Below the pieces are notes generated by a model. The model did not search any database and was not told the origin of the DNA. It saw only the letters and a program-made list of their open reading frames with translations. The position numbers and the translations under genes were made by a program. From positions 4,127,289 through 4,191,288 of the forward strand of contig BCHX01000003.1 of assembly GCA_001599755.1 (NCBI GenBank): DNA of 64,000 nucleotides, written 5' to 3'. The stretch is from Gliomastix tumulicola (lineage: Eukaryota; Ascomycota; Sordariomycetes; Hypocreales; Bionectriaceae). Shown here piece by piece: positions 24,294 to 35,026 of the stretch (position 1 is the stretch's first letter; every line of letters starts with the position of its first letter).

Positions 24294-24810
24294 ATGTCCG
24301 CGTCGCTGGCCCCGGAGTGCAATGCCGTCAAAGAGTGAGATGCATAAACTACTAGTACCTATCAGACGCGACCTTGTCTAACAATCCCAGGCGGTACGAC
24401 ACATGTTTTCTGAAATGGTACAGTGAGAGTATGTATCCTCCTCTCCCTCCTGTTTCTTCAGGCACTGCCGGATTGTCAAAGACTGCTGACACCGGTGATA
24501 GAGTATCTCCGGGGGGCCGAGAAGGACAACAAGGAGTGCGCAGAGCTCTTCAAGGATTACCAGAAGTGCCTGAATGTGAGTTGCGCGCTGCGAGCTCAAG
24601 CACAATCCCTTTTCATTGCCTGTGGAGTGGACTAACCGTCTCTTTCCGCTATTAAGGTCGCCCTGAAGCAACGCGGCATTGACAAGCTGCTGGAAGAGGC
24701 CCGGGAAGACAACAAAGAGAATGACGTCCGGCTTTTGAGTCCAAAAAGTGAGTATACCACATGAGAGAGGCGGTCCTCGAGCGTATACTGACTGAGGGTA
24801 ATCAGAATAA
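24294..24810 (+). CDS. MDM35: Mdm35/TRIAP1, mitochondrial intermembrane-space chaperone
   Basis: Partner of Ups1/Ups2 (PRELI) proteins that carry phosphatidic acid and phosphatidylserine between mitochondrial membranes. The CDS is join(24294..24334, 24391..24428, 24502..24575, 24657..24747, 24806..24810), 82 aa. Four introns sit in a gene of about 500 bp, and the last coding exon has only 5 bases. The spliced protein carries twin CX9C motifs: CNAVKERYDTC and CAELFKDYQKC. These are the signature of Mia40-oxidised helix-loop-helix proteins. The start has the short family N-terminus MSASLAPEC. If the last intron were retained, the protein would end SEYTT instead of a lysine pair. Confidence 0.93.
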
Positions 24811-25952
24811 TATTCACAAATCATCTCCCCTTATTTCATGGATTGTTCGGTAGTTGAACGAGTAAGCAGTTGCCAAGGGGTCTAGAACAGTCGACAGGCG
24901 AGAATATCTGACCTGGACGTTGACGCAATTTGCATATGACAGGCAAATGATGTACATTACTTGAAAGGGCTGAAGCCCGTGTATTAATACAATATCTTTT
25001 CAATGCTAGCACGTCTCGAGATTCCCGTAAAGCTCTACCTATACATGGCGCAGTGTGATCAAGTCACGGCGTCAGTGGCTGGCCGACCATTCGACTAGCA
25101 GTTACTAGCTCTTTTGCAAGGGGTTTAAAGTCAATTACCGCAGGATTTCCTGCATCGATATTGTCCAATGCAGCACAGCCAATTAGCAATCGACGATGAT
25201 CGTGGGCCTGGTCTAATGAAGACCTGCTTTTAGCCCTTGGGAGCCCTCTGAGAAAAATGACGCGGCCACGGGCGCTTTGCTGAAGGGCCGATTGCATGGG
25301 AAGGACAATGAATGGACGTGTATGGGCTACAATGGCCGATGCATTGCAACTGGCATCATGAGCAGTCCCAATTGGCTCCCAACCGTGAGATTTTAGATGC
25401 CGAGCGCGGTGCGGCTCTGTGGCTGAAAGCTTGGAAGGTTTGGACGATCTCTTGCCCTCCCAATGCCAACTGCCAAGGCCCCAAATCAAGCTTAATCAGG
25501 GAACAGACGCAGCGTCGAGCAGGCAAGTGCGGTGAAAGTGCCTGGAAGCGCCTGCCGCCGCTAATTTTTCAGGTTGTGGCCCCTGTAAGCTCCAAACTCA
25601 GGCCCTGAGGGCTCCAGCAATCGAAGGTCTGTGCCACCAAAATCACTGGCAGGGCTCCATCCCGCCATCTCCCACTTCATTCTGCATGCATGCCATCCAT
25701 CCCTTGGCATCGCCGTCTTCTCCAACTGCTCTCGCCATCCCTCTCGTTATCTCATTCCTGTCCTCCTGCCTGCTTTACGCCTGCTCGACACTTCTGTTGC
25801 ACGTACGTGACACCTGAGACCGCCGCCGACCGAACATCACACAGCCAAGCCGCGACCTCTACCAGCCCAACCGCCCAATACAAAGCACCACCACCACCCA
25901 CAGCTCGTCGACGGATCGGATCGGCATGCGCTTCGGCAGGCAGTAACGCTCT
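24811..25952. other. Gap between MDM35 and the small membrane-protein gene
   Basis: 1.1 kb holding the 3' UTR of MDM35 and the upstream region of the next plus-strand gene. The last 250 bp are C-rich and resemble a 5' leader. A 141-codon minus-strand frame at 25064-25489 has no domain and is not called. Confidence 0.5.
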
Positions 25953-26452
25953 ATGCACCCCTTCTCTGTCCTGACCCTTGGCATATTTGTAGCTGGCTAC
26001 ATCACTGCCCGCTGGGACCTCGTCACCCGTCTCTATGAGCTTGCCATCTTTGCTTGGGACAACGGCGTAGTGGTCAGAACTCCCCGTTCCTTCGATTCTT
26101 CCAATTCCGGCCACCTTGCACAATCCGCCACTGCCACCCTGCGATTTCCTCCCCCCACACTCCACCGCTTGGCCCTCGAGGACGACTGCCGCTGACCATG
26201 TTCCACAGACTCGCGCCGGACGAGGCTTCTTGTTCCTTACGACACTCTTTCTCGTCATATGCGTGCCCGTCGTGCTGCTGGCGAGGAAGGAAACGGCACT
26301 GGTACGTACCAGACCATCTCCCCATCCCACCCCTTTTCGCAAGCCAATTGGGGGCAGATGCTAAAAAGGGGTCCCCTCTACTGCAGCACCCCAGGACACC
26401 GGGGATAGGTGTCTCTGCCCGAGAACAGCTACGACGACGAGGATCCTTCTAA
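25953..26452 (+). CDS. Small two-helix membrane protein upstream of GPI1
   Basis: Proposed CDS join(25953..26072, 26209..26301, 26387..26452), 92 aa. The first hydrophobic segment is near the N-terminus (HPFSVLTLGIFVAGYITARW). The second lies after the first splice (FLFLTTLFLVICVPVVLLA). A short charged tail ends in RRRGSF. Between the helices is an amphipathic WDLVTRLYELAIFAW stretch. The phase-0 joins keep a coherent protein, but the first donor (GTCAGA) is weak. It stops 40 bp before the GPI1 start. Its size and topology are like those of small GPI-GlcNAc-transferase subunits (PIG-Y/Eri1), but no sequence signature proves this. I do not recognise the family. Confidence 0.55.
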
Positions 26453-26492
26453 AGCGCGTACCGAGACGACCGATTGCGAGCGAATTCCGGAC

Positions 26493-28898
26493 ATGATAGA
26501 GCATGATGGGCTTATGAGAGTGTTCTGGCCGACGGACATCCCCAAGTCTGATCGTCCAGGGGTTGTAGTGGGATGGAGGAACTCGAACCTCGACGTCTTT
26601 GTCGTGGCTGTGCTCGACGATGTTGATGTCAGTGCCTTCAAGACCGGACGAATTGGACATGGATGGACATGGAAGACTGGTATACTGACCGAGGCGCAGG
26701 CCCGGAATGTCGAGTTTCATCTCAAGGCTGGGACCTTCTTCAGGAGTTCGAAACACAAGCCCGGCCACGTCTACGACCTATGCGGCCATACGTCCATGCA
26801 CGTCCTCGGAGTGGCCAACGCGACCGACCCCGAAGCTTCAGACCCCTCATGGGTGTCCGCGACGGTGAACTCCGGGCTTAGGGTGCCGAGGATCACCTGC
26901 CCGAAGGCATCCAGCGTTCAGCTCATTCTATACGATCGGCCTCGACCACGGAAGATGCAATACATCTCGTTGAATCCGATCTCCTTGGCATTGGGAGGGC
27001 AGGAAGCTGAATTTGGGCGCAGGAAGGTTGTGGACGCCGCGCAATTGGCTGAGGAGAAACAGGACCAGGAGTCCAAGGACTACAAACGGAAGCTGGTCGA
27101 GAAGCTCAAGCAGCACACGGTTGTCAAGAGAGTGCCCTCGGCTCGAGACAAGGCCTTGACCAAGATCGTCAATCAGGTCAACTGGTCCTGGGAGCTGGAG
27201 CAGACCATGCAGAAAAATGTCGGGCGTCTGGGGCCGAGGCCGAAACGAAGCCTCAGTGTCTCGGAGAGGGTCGTAGAGTCTGCCGCTACGATGCGGAACT
27301 ACGTCCTCACGCAGCTCCTGGAACTATTCACCGTCTACCTATTTCCGGTGCTGCGCAAGATGTTTGTCTTGTTCCTCATGGGACATCGAGTCCTTGCCGA
27401 GCTGTTGCTCACCGTGCTAGAGCTTCGCATCAAGCCCGGATACGCCGCTCTCAAGGATATCTCGGCCACAGCACAGCAGATTGAAATACGACTTCAACAG
27501 TTTTGCTACTGGCCGATGCAATATGTCACCTTGAGGAAGAGGAAGACCAACTGGGCGAGCATTACGACCAGCCACCCCGACTATATTCGGTTCTACAATA
27601 GCCTGTGGCTCGTCGCAAACGATGTCATCATTGGCTTGGCCCTCGGCTCATATATAATAGAACATGCTGACTGGGTGGCCGAGCAAGTGAACATGCTCCT
27701 CCGTACCTACACGGTGGATGCCCTGCAAAGGAGTATCTCGTGGCTCATGGGCTGGCCCGCCGGCCTGAAGCTGAACGGAGAGCTGGCGGCTTTTCTCGGT
27801 GATTTGTTTCTTTGGGTTATCGATTATTGGTCGAGTGAGTTCTTCCCTGCCTTGAAGAGTACCATTGTGTGTGATACGGACCGTCCGGCTGACTTCTTCC
27901 TAGACTGCGTCGAAACCCTTACACCAGCTTTGCCCAAGATCGTCTGGTTCGTTGGCTTCTCGTCTTTCGCCGGGGCGAGCATGCCAATTGCCATGGTCTC
28001 CGACTTCCTCTCCGCATTGACTATGCACATCTACTCCTTCTACCTCGCGTCCGCCCGCATCTTCCACTGGCAGCTCACCATCCTGCAATCACTCTTCCAT
28101 CTGTTTCGTGGGAAAAAACACAACGTCCTGCGGAACCGTATCGACTCCTGCGACTACGACCTGGACCAGCTTCTCGTCGGCACGATCCTCTTCACCCTCT
28201 TGTCTTTCTTACTTCCCACCGTGGTGGTCTTTTACCTCAACTTTGCTATTGCAAGGATGATAATCATTTCTTTCAAAGCCAGCTTTGACACTTTGCTTTC
28301 TTGTTTGAACCATTTCCCCCTGTTTGCTGTCATGTTGAGGATCAAAGATCCAAGACGATTACCTGGTGAGTTGCCTTGGATTCTGTTATGTTGACTTGGC
28401 GCTAATTTTGTCACCAGGCGGCATACGTTTTGAGCTTCGAGATACCCAGCCTTACGATCTAAGGACCCTTGATATTGACGCCCCTGATGAACCCCCAACC
28501 TCCGTGATATACCTCAAGGTTTGCCACTTAAGCCATATCACCCCGTGCTAGACGCAACGCTCAACTAACCTTTTCGCAAGTCTATTCCTTTAAGTTTCCC
28601 CGTCATGTTCCAGCAATACTTCCAGATGGCCCACCGGATCCGCAAGCACTACCTCTCACCACGCGTTCTCTTCTGCCTTCTGACGGGCAAGTTCGTGCCT
28701 CCGATCGATCGGCGCGACCTCTACAGCCTACAGTACAGCATGCTGCCGGCGAAGCGAGCCACTGTGTGGGAGATGTGGCGAGCACTCAACACCGAGATTC
28801 CTCAGCCGAAGAAGGCGTTCCCCTTGCCGATTATTCCCACCCTACCGAACGCGGGCAAGAGAGGGGCTGGGAATGGACGGGTGAGAAGCTTTCACTGA
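26493..28898 (+). CDS. GPI1: GPI-GlcNAc transferase subunit Gpi1 (PIG-Q)
   Basis: Membrane subunit of the ER complex that transfers GlcNAc to phosphatidylinositol, the first step of GPI-anchor synthesis. The CDS is join(26493..27834, 27904..28365, 28418..28518, 28581..28898), 740 aa. The first intron is 69 bp and leaves the frame open, so it is easy to miss; its signals are GTGAGT and TTCCTAG. The N-terminus MIEHDGLMRVFWPTDIP and the block VVVGWRNSNLDVFVV are typical of fungal Gpi1. Several hydrophobic segments follow between residues 280 and 600, with the conserved C-terminal LKSIPLSF and FVPPIDR region. In-frame codons extend upstream to an alternative acceptor at 26408, so a longer N-terminus is possible. 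Confidence 0.92.
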
Positions 28899-30585
28899 GA
28901 GCTGGGGCTCCTTTCGATATATCAGCTAAGATAATGGATGTTATGAATTTGGCTTCCTCTATTATCACGTGTGCATGCTTGGGCTGATTTCCTGAACTGC
29001 GTCTGTTCTTTCTTCATACTGACTAACTGAGAGTGACTGATAGCATGCCTCTGCCGCCAGAGGGATTTACTGGTCATACTTTGCGAGTCATTCCGCTAGG
29101 ATGTCAGAGTTACGCAGCGGAGACGCCTATTTTCTGCGTAGGGAGGGGAATGTCCGGGAAGTACGCCTCCAGAGCGAGTCAACACGCGGGGGCGTCCTTT
29201 CGCGACGACCTCGTGGGCCAGCCGGGTTCTTGGTGTTTGGGGGTCAAAATACCCTCGTGTTGAGATCAGCTATTGGCCACGGCGTCGAGAGGAAGGCTGC
29301 ACTGTTGGGTCTTATTCAACAACAGAAGTGTCAACACGCACTATGGCTCACGACACTGCGACTCGACCACATCGGACGAGGGAAAAGGAGGCATGTCGGA
29401 GCATACAGCTTGGCGCCCCCTCAGGCTGAAGGAGAGCCATACTACATATTCTATGACCCGGCTAGAGCTGTCGTGTTGTTGTGTCCATGGATTGTCTGTC
29501 GGCTCACGGTGCATGGGCTATCGTGTGTCCCCTTCCTGAACTGCGCAGGTGGCTTCCGCAATGGATACCTATAGGTACTCTAGAGAATGGGTTGGGTTCG
29601 CAGGGGAGCATTCATCCCGCCTCCTTTGTTTACTAAATCTCGCGCAAAGAATGGACGCGTTGGGGACGCGTTGGGAACGCGCTGGGGATTTTGCACCCGG
29701 AAGGCGGCGCGTGAGGGGAAATTCGAGTTGTGGAAAGAGGGGGGGCGTGGAAGGGCGTTCTGTCCGTGGTACCTGGTCGTCTGCCCTGTTGACAGTCACG
29801 ACTCAGGGCGACGGCTGCTACCGCTTGCTTGGAAAGCACGATGGTGCTCGGTTCTTCTCACGGAGAGCAGACGTATCGTTCATGGAGGTCCCGATATCCT
29901 TTCCGTCTCCTTTCCAAGTGCATGTCGCATCAGGAACGGGCATGGAAGGGCGAGGGGTGACCATGCCAGCGTGGTTCCTCGGTACTATACCTAAGTCTAT
30001 GTGACATGAGTCCATAGCAGCCAGCAAGTCCCCCCCCCCGGGGGGCTTGGTACCGGTCGCCAACAAGACCATTCTCGGGACCGCACACTCCACTTCAAGC
30101 CTCATCCATCATGGGTTCTGCTGTGGAGGAGCTGAAGGTGGTCTTTGAGCCATTGGCAGAGAAAAGATGGCTTTCTCTCAACGGAAAATATGTTCGTGGC
30201 TGGACAGCTGGGCATGTATATAAGTGCTGTGATTCCCAGTCTTGGAGCAAGCACTTCTTGCCCTGTAGATTATCAGCAAACTCTCAGACTCAGCAGACTT
30301 TGATCACATCTTCTCGCTGATCTAATCAGTTCTTTCTTACACACCAACGACTGCCCACACAAGGACTTGCCTCAGACCTCGAAGCAAGTCATCCACACCG
30401 ACACACACACTCCTCTCCCCTTCCACCGCCCACCCACCGAGAAGCCTCCTTTGGTTACCGACCAGTTGACACTTTGCCACAAGCCACGGCGAGTTTGTCA
30501 ACTGTGTACGATACAGCCCCGCATAGTACTTGTACTATTCGTGTATCGTTGTGTACCAACCAACCCCCCTCCCCTTCTCTTCACC
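28899..30585. other. Gap between GPI1 and the proline-rich gene
   Basis: 1.7 kb. Open frames of 76-157 codons in 29033-30004 overlap in different frames, without a shared domain, and are not called. A run of 11 C followed by 6 G lies at 30030-30046, within a short palindrome AAG...CTT. A TATATAAG box at 30217-30224 precedes the next gene. The last 200 bp before that gene are C/T- and A/C-rich, like a leader. Confidence 0.5.
30217..30224 (+). promoter_or_regulatory. TATA box before the proline-rich gene
   Basis: TATATAAG lies 362 bp before the proposed ATG, implying a leader of roughly 330 bases. It supports this gene being transcribed from its own promoter. Confidence 0.4.
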
Positions 30586-31914
30586 ATGGCCCCCCGTGTC
30601 AACTCCCCCTTGGGCAGGGCCCCTCAGCCCTTCCAGCCTGGCCCTGTTCCCTCGAACGGGGTAACCAAGAAGGCGAGGAGGCGCGCCAACAAGAAGGCCT
30701 TGGTGTCTGTTGAGGCTCTCCAGCGGATAGGCTATCCGGTTGAGAACCTCCCACAGAGCCTCTCCGCTGGAGACGGCTGGGATAACCCAGACACGACTCC
30801 AGCAGTCGGGTCTCCGGCCTACATGGCGAGGTGCCGGGCCCTTGGCTACGTTGGGCAAGACTCTCCGGCTCCTCCCCCCAACGGGGCCGACGGCTTCCAC
30901 CAGGGGCAATGGCAGGCCAACGCCAACCCCCCCAACCAACTCCCTCCCCTCTCTGCCCAGCCGGCACACCTGGGCCTGAACGACATGTGGCTGGCGTCGG
31001 GAGCCTCATCACTGTCCCCCTGGACCAGCAGCGTCCTGGGGCTCGGACAGCAGAACATGCCTGCTCCGGGATTCACTCCGACTGTTCCTGCCTCCAATGG
31101 AGGTGACCAGTTCGTGTCCGCGCCCACCCACCTGGCGCAGCCCTTCGGGGCCGGGGACTTCCTTCCTGATCCGGCCAGTGGCCAGATCGGCATGCCAATG
31201 GCCCCTGTGAATCTTTCGTCGGCCGAGTACACGGCGATGCTGGCCGACGCTGAGCAGAGCTTCACGGCTCTGCCGCTGCTCGACGCCGAGCAGGGCTTGA
31301 CGCTTCCCTCCCTGCCTCTCTGGCCCCATGGGACTGTCGACCCGTCGGCATTCATGCTGCCGCCGCCGGAGCTCATGCCTCCTCCCACCGGTGGGTTCAC
31401 GGCTTTGCTGCCCGACGCCGAGCAGGGCTTGACGCTTCCCTCCCCGCCTCCCAGCTACCCGTCTCTTGGAGAGAAGATGCCTGAGGGGCCTGAACAGGCT
31501 CTGGTCAGCGCTGCTGGGACCATCGATCCGTCGGTCTTGATGCTACCGCCGGAGCTCAGGCCTCCTCGCCCTGGCCGGGTCACAGCCTCGCTGGCCGGCA
31601 TCGGGCAGAGCTCCAGGCTTCCTTCCCCGCCCCTCAGCAACTCGCCCCTTGAGGTGGAGGCGCTCGAGGAGCCCGACCAGGCTCCGGTCGGCCTCGGTGA
31701 GGCTGCCGAGCCGTCAGCGGTCATGCCGGCGCCGGAGCCCACGCCTCCTCCTCCTCCTCCTCCTCCTCTGTCGGGCGACGGTGAGCAGGCGGACCCGGCC
31801 TCTCTCAAGCAAGCTGTCTTTGCGAGGCTTCGTGAGATCAGGGACGAGTTGAAGTGGGCTCGGAACTCCAGGGGACATCTCGCCAGCTTCGACGAGGAGT
31901 TTGGCCGACAGTAG
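30586..31914 (+). CDS. Proline-rich orphan protein with internal repeats
   Basis: Intronless, 442 aa, beginning at an ATG in strong context (CACCATGGC). I do not recognise a family. Residues ~20-35 hold a basic KKARRRANKK stretch that could be a nuclear localisation signal. A short conserved-looking block with IGYPVENLPQ and RALGYVGQ follows. The region from ~215 to 410 consists of three degenerate copies of a 45-65-residue unit (TALL-DAEQGLTLPS ... DPS-MLPPPEL-PP). A run of eight prolines precedes a charged helical C-terminus (FARLREIRDELKW). No signal peptide or membrane segment is visible. The long open frame, codon bias and TATA box argue that it is real. It is probably lineage-restricted. 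Confidence 0.55.
   Translation: MAPRVNSPLGRAPQPFQPGPVPSNGVTKKARRRANKKALVSVEALQRIGYPVENLPQSLSAGDGWDNPDTTPAVGSPAYMARCRALGYVGQDSPAPPPNGADGFHQGQWQANANPPNQLPPLSAQPAHLGLNDMWLASGASSLSPWTSSVLGLGQQNMPAPGFTPTVPASNGGDQFVSAPTHLAQPFGAGDFLPDPASGQIGMPMAPVNLSSAEYTAMLADAEQSFTALPLLDAEQGLTLPSLPLWPHGTVDPSAFMLPPPELMPPPTGGFTALLPDAEQGLTLPSPPPSYPSLGEKMPEGPEQALVSAAGTIDPSVLMLPPELRPPRPGRVTASLAGIGQSSRLPSPPLSNSPLEVEALEEPDQAPVGLGEAAEPSAVMPAPEPTPPPPPPPPLSGDGEQADPASLKQAVFARLREIRDELKWARNSRGHLASFDEEFGRQ
31281..31443 (+). repeat. Direct repeat inside the proline-rich gene
   Basis: A 31-bp sequence encoding DAEQGLTLPS is identical at 31281-31311 and 31413-31443, 132 bp apart. It is the best-conserved part of a three-copy protein repeat, which implies recent duplication or gene conversion within the gene. 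Confidence 0.75.
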
Positions 31915-33144
31915 TGGCCGTGATCTTGGGGATCACGGAAGGTTTATGACGATGGGAAGTTCTTGGTATTTGGGAATGTGTATCTTGCTTGTGTACACTT
32001 GTTGTCTACTGTAGTCATTAGCATCTTCACTTGAGAAAAGAAAACACAAAAATAAAAACATACTGTTCCTACTTCGCGTGATTTAAACATGATTCTAGAT
32101 AAGTCCAAACAGGGGCGATCTGTATGAAGAACTAGTTGATAGTTGGCATAGTAATTTAGGGACTTCCAGAGTATACCAATTCATTGAAGCCCTGGCTGAT
32201 GGCAAGATATTCTGTCGGCATCTTGGGCATTGTGTCTTCGTCCATGGTCACGCTCTACACGATCTTGGTGATAATGGGATGTGAAAAAGAGAGGCCTTTG
32301 TGTGTTTTTATGGCCACGAGAGAAGAAATCAGTTGCAAAGGACATGAGTCCTGATCTCTGGCGAATCGCAGTCGACTGGCCCCTGGCACTTGGAGCTTTG
32401 CTTGTTAGGGGAAAAAGTCCGAAAGTATTATTGCTAATTTTAAGGAACGCTATGCAAGGTAGATGCCATCCGGACTGCTCAGAGGTCGGAGCAGAAAATC
32501 CTCGGGCCTTCAAGGTACGTAGCTCTGGACCCGACTGGGAAACATCTCCTTACGTTTTCAATGGCCAAAAGACTGATTTCATAATCAAAGGAGAGAGAAC
32601 TTCTATAGCTATAAATAGGTAACTAATTTCCCAACCGGGAAGCTGTTTTTGATGTGAATGTACGAGTAGGGATCCCGGAGAGGGAAAGCCGATGCCCAGG
32701 CCCTTTTGCAGAATGTTGCGAGACAGAAGAGAGTATGGACGTGGCCCTACAACGTGGGGTATGAACTTGATCCGGATTCTATCCCGGCGACGTTGATGTT
32801 GGCAGATAACTGGAGGTAGCGAGGCAGGCAGTTCGCAGAAAAGGTGGTTATCGACTTGTGGATTTATGAATATGCAACTCTGGTTCTGTTGTCTTCTCTA
32901 TCTCATATTGTGTACTGTATGATTAAAGTCAAAACCATCCAGATGATAAAGAAAACAAGTTATGATGCTAAGGGAATGCCCAGGGACTTATGCTTAGCGA
33001 GGTTAAACGTAAACGCCCTCTCGACCCAGCCTTGATACGTTAACGACCAGTTGCCTGACGTAGCACGTTCCTTGAATGTATTTGATCGCTTGCCACGTTG
33101 TCATCTTAGATACAGCCTGACCACGGCTAAGGCAGAGCATCACG
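31915..33144. other. Convergent gap before the imine reductase gene
   Basis: 1.2 kb of AT-rich sequence between the 3' ends of two convergent genes. No coding frame with support was found. It marks the left border of the accessory gene block. Confidence 0.5.
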
Positions 33145-34059
33145 CTACTCGACAATCAGTCGAGAAACCTCAGCCACCCCGCCGTCGCCTCCACGCTCAT
33201 CCACCACCCTCTGCATCAACGAAGCAAGAGGCTCTAGACCTGCACCGTCAACCCCTTCTTCCTTGCACGCTTGCAGGATGTTACGCAGTCCGGCAAGTTG
33301 CATCCCAAGCGGGTTCCCCTGGCTGTCATCCCAGGCCTCCTCATCTACTGCGGTGGCGATGAGGGCCACATACGGCACGAGTGCTTTCAGCAGTGGCACA
33401 ATGACCTGCGAAACCGGTCGAGAGGTGGTCTTGCTGGCGTCTTTGCCGGACCTTGACAGTTGCTTCTGCAGGAGCCCGATGCCGATGAATGCACCGGAGA
33501 ACATGCCGTACATGGCAGCCAAGGCAGCCAGATCGCTGGTGGCGGCCGTAGTGACGTCCTCGCCGACGTAGAGTGACGCTCCGAGCGGCGAGACAAGATC
33601 GGATATGGCGCTCTGGAATGTCTGCTCTGTCTCCCCGCTGTAGAGGAGGAAGGACTGCGGCGTGCCGACAAGCTGGGGTGTGACCATGACAGCGCCGTCA
33701 AAGTACAGCCTCACGCCGGAGCGCTTCATCCACTCTTGGGCCTCATTGGCTTGCCGGGGAGTGCCGTTCGTCAGGTTGATCACGACCTTTCCAGCCAGGG
33801 CAGAGGATGCTGGGGTGAGCACGGAATAGACGGAGTCGTAGTCGAGAAGACAGATGATAATGACCTCGCTGGCCTTTAAAGCCTCCTCAAGGTCGGGCTC
33901 GAAGCGAGCGCCTGATTCGACGAGCTTGTCGACCTGAGGTCGATCGCGGGTACGATTCCAGACGCTGATGGTAGAGTTGGTGTTTGATTTGACAAGAGTC
34001 TGAGCCAGGGCAGCGCCCATGTTGCCCAGGCCGACGGAAAGAATCTTGGGAGAAGACAT
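33145..34059 (-). CDS. NADP-dependent imine reductase / reductive aminase
   Basis: Intronless, 304 aa. The N-terminal Rossmann fold starts at ILSVGLGNMG with the NADP phosphate-binding VWNRTRDR. The beta-hydroxyacid-dehydrogenase-like block NLTNGTPRQA follows, and LVGTPQSFLLYSG closes the domain. The C-terminal helical domain holds SDLAALAAMYGMFSG. Its D176 and Y184, eight residues apart, match the catalytic Asp/Tyr pair of the fungal AspRedAm reductive aminases. This separates it from ordinary 6-phosphogluconate or 3-hydroxyisobutyrate dehydrogenases, which use lysine. It should reduce cyclic imines or couple a ketone with an amine in the cytosol; the natural substrate is unknown. TATATAAAGA lies about 100 bp upstream. 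Confidence 0.82.
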   Translation of the reverse strand: MSSPKILSVGLGNMGAALAQTLVKSNTNSTISVWNRTRDRPQVDKLVESGARFEPDLEEALKASEVIIICLLDYDSVYSVLTPASSALAGKVVINLTNGTPRQANEAQEWMKRSGVRLYFDGAVMVTPQLVGTPQSFLLYSGETEQTFQSAISDLVSPLGASLYVGEDVTTAATSDLAALAAMYGMFSGAFIGIGLLQKQLSRSGKDASKTTSRPVSQVIVPLLKALVPYVALIATAVDEEAWDDSQGNPLGMQLAGLRNILQACKEEGVDGAGLEPLASLMQRVVDERGGDGGVAEVSRLIVE

Positions 34060-34160
34060 GTTGAAGAATATTTGAGCTTTTTTGTCGTTAAGTTTCTAGG
34101 AGCTTTGTCTCTCTGTGATTTGGTTCTATACCTCTCTTGTCATAACGAAGGACTCTGGTC

Positions 34161-34170
34161 TCTTTATATA
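34161..34170 (-). promoter_or_regulatory. TATA box of the imine reductase gene
   Basis: TATATAAAGA on the minus strand, about 100 bp before the ATG at 34059. Confidence 0.5.
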
Positions 34171-34983
34171 CCCGTTCAATCATTGCGCTGAGACCAAGGA
34201 CTGCGAGCCAGCCTCAACGCTTCCATCATCATCAACCCCCTCACGTAGCCAGGAAACGTGAGGCTGACAAATTCCACCTGCTTCCGAGGAAGCATATGCT
34301 TACAATACAACCTCCCGGTGTGGATACAACCATCGACCAGATCACTCGAAGAAGGTAATTCGAATAGCATCTTTCCCCTTCATTGAGAGTTGTTCAGGGC
34401 TGGCTGGTGGGGGCCCTGCGCCAAGTCGGCATGAGTCACACCAGGGGGGGACGCAAAGACGATCGTATTCTCGTATTCTTCGTGTTATTTACGTGTGGCA
34501 TTAAATCCCATCATCGTTTGGAAAAAGCATGGCGCAGGCTTCCTACATACCGGATTCCATTGGCAGCTTTAAAAAAAGAAAGGCGAGGTAGTGGGACGGC
34601 CGGGTTGAGATTCTAGCAAAAGAGAGACTTTGCAGTGTAAATCGTTGCCTTGCTGCTACTCACTGTCAGGACTTTCGGTCTTCAAGCTAGTAATTGGCTC
34701 ACAGACTTCTTCGATCGCATCTTGTTTGGTCAAGATGTGCCTTCACTGCTCCTTGTCGTTGACCCGGTAGGAGCCTGTCCTTATTGTAGTTGAGGAAGAG
34801 CTCGCGAAGTCATGTGGGGTGGTGACCATGGAAAGATGAATGTCCCTGTAGAGCTACGTTAGGCTAGTATACACAAGATATAATATTTCTTTTCCCTTTC
34901 AGATTGAGTGTATCTCGTTAATGAATCCCATGAACCGTAGAGGGAGAGATTCCTGGTACAACCAGAGGCAGCCCGTCCCCACT

Positions 34984-35026
34984 CCTCGGCAACTTACCTG
35001 GAGAGTCTCCGGGGAAAGCTCCCAGG
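34984..35026. promoter_or_regulatory. Paired CCNGG-N7-CCNGG-type palindromes upstream of the transporter
   Basis: Two elements lie side by side. At 34984-35001 the sequence is CCTCGG, seven bases, CCTGG. At 35009-35026 it is CCGGGG, seven bases (AAAGCTC), CCAGG. They are about 390-430 bp before the transporter ATG. The same spacing and arms recur in three other promoter regions of this block, which suggests a shared Zn2Cys6-type binding site. Confidence 0.45.

Noticed and set aside
25064..25489. 141-codon minus-strand frame
   Set aside because: No good ATG context and no recognisable family; probably chance in an intergenic region.
27835..27903. Reading GPI1 straight through this segment as coding
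   Set aside because: The 69-bp stretch keeps the frame open but has GTGAGT and TTCCTAG ends, and removing it restores the family sequence, so it is taken as an intron.
29101..29574. 157-codon plus-strand frame with an ATG
   Set aside because: It overlaps other frames of similar length, has mixed composition with no hydrophobic or domain pattern, and lacks splice or promoter support.
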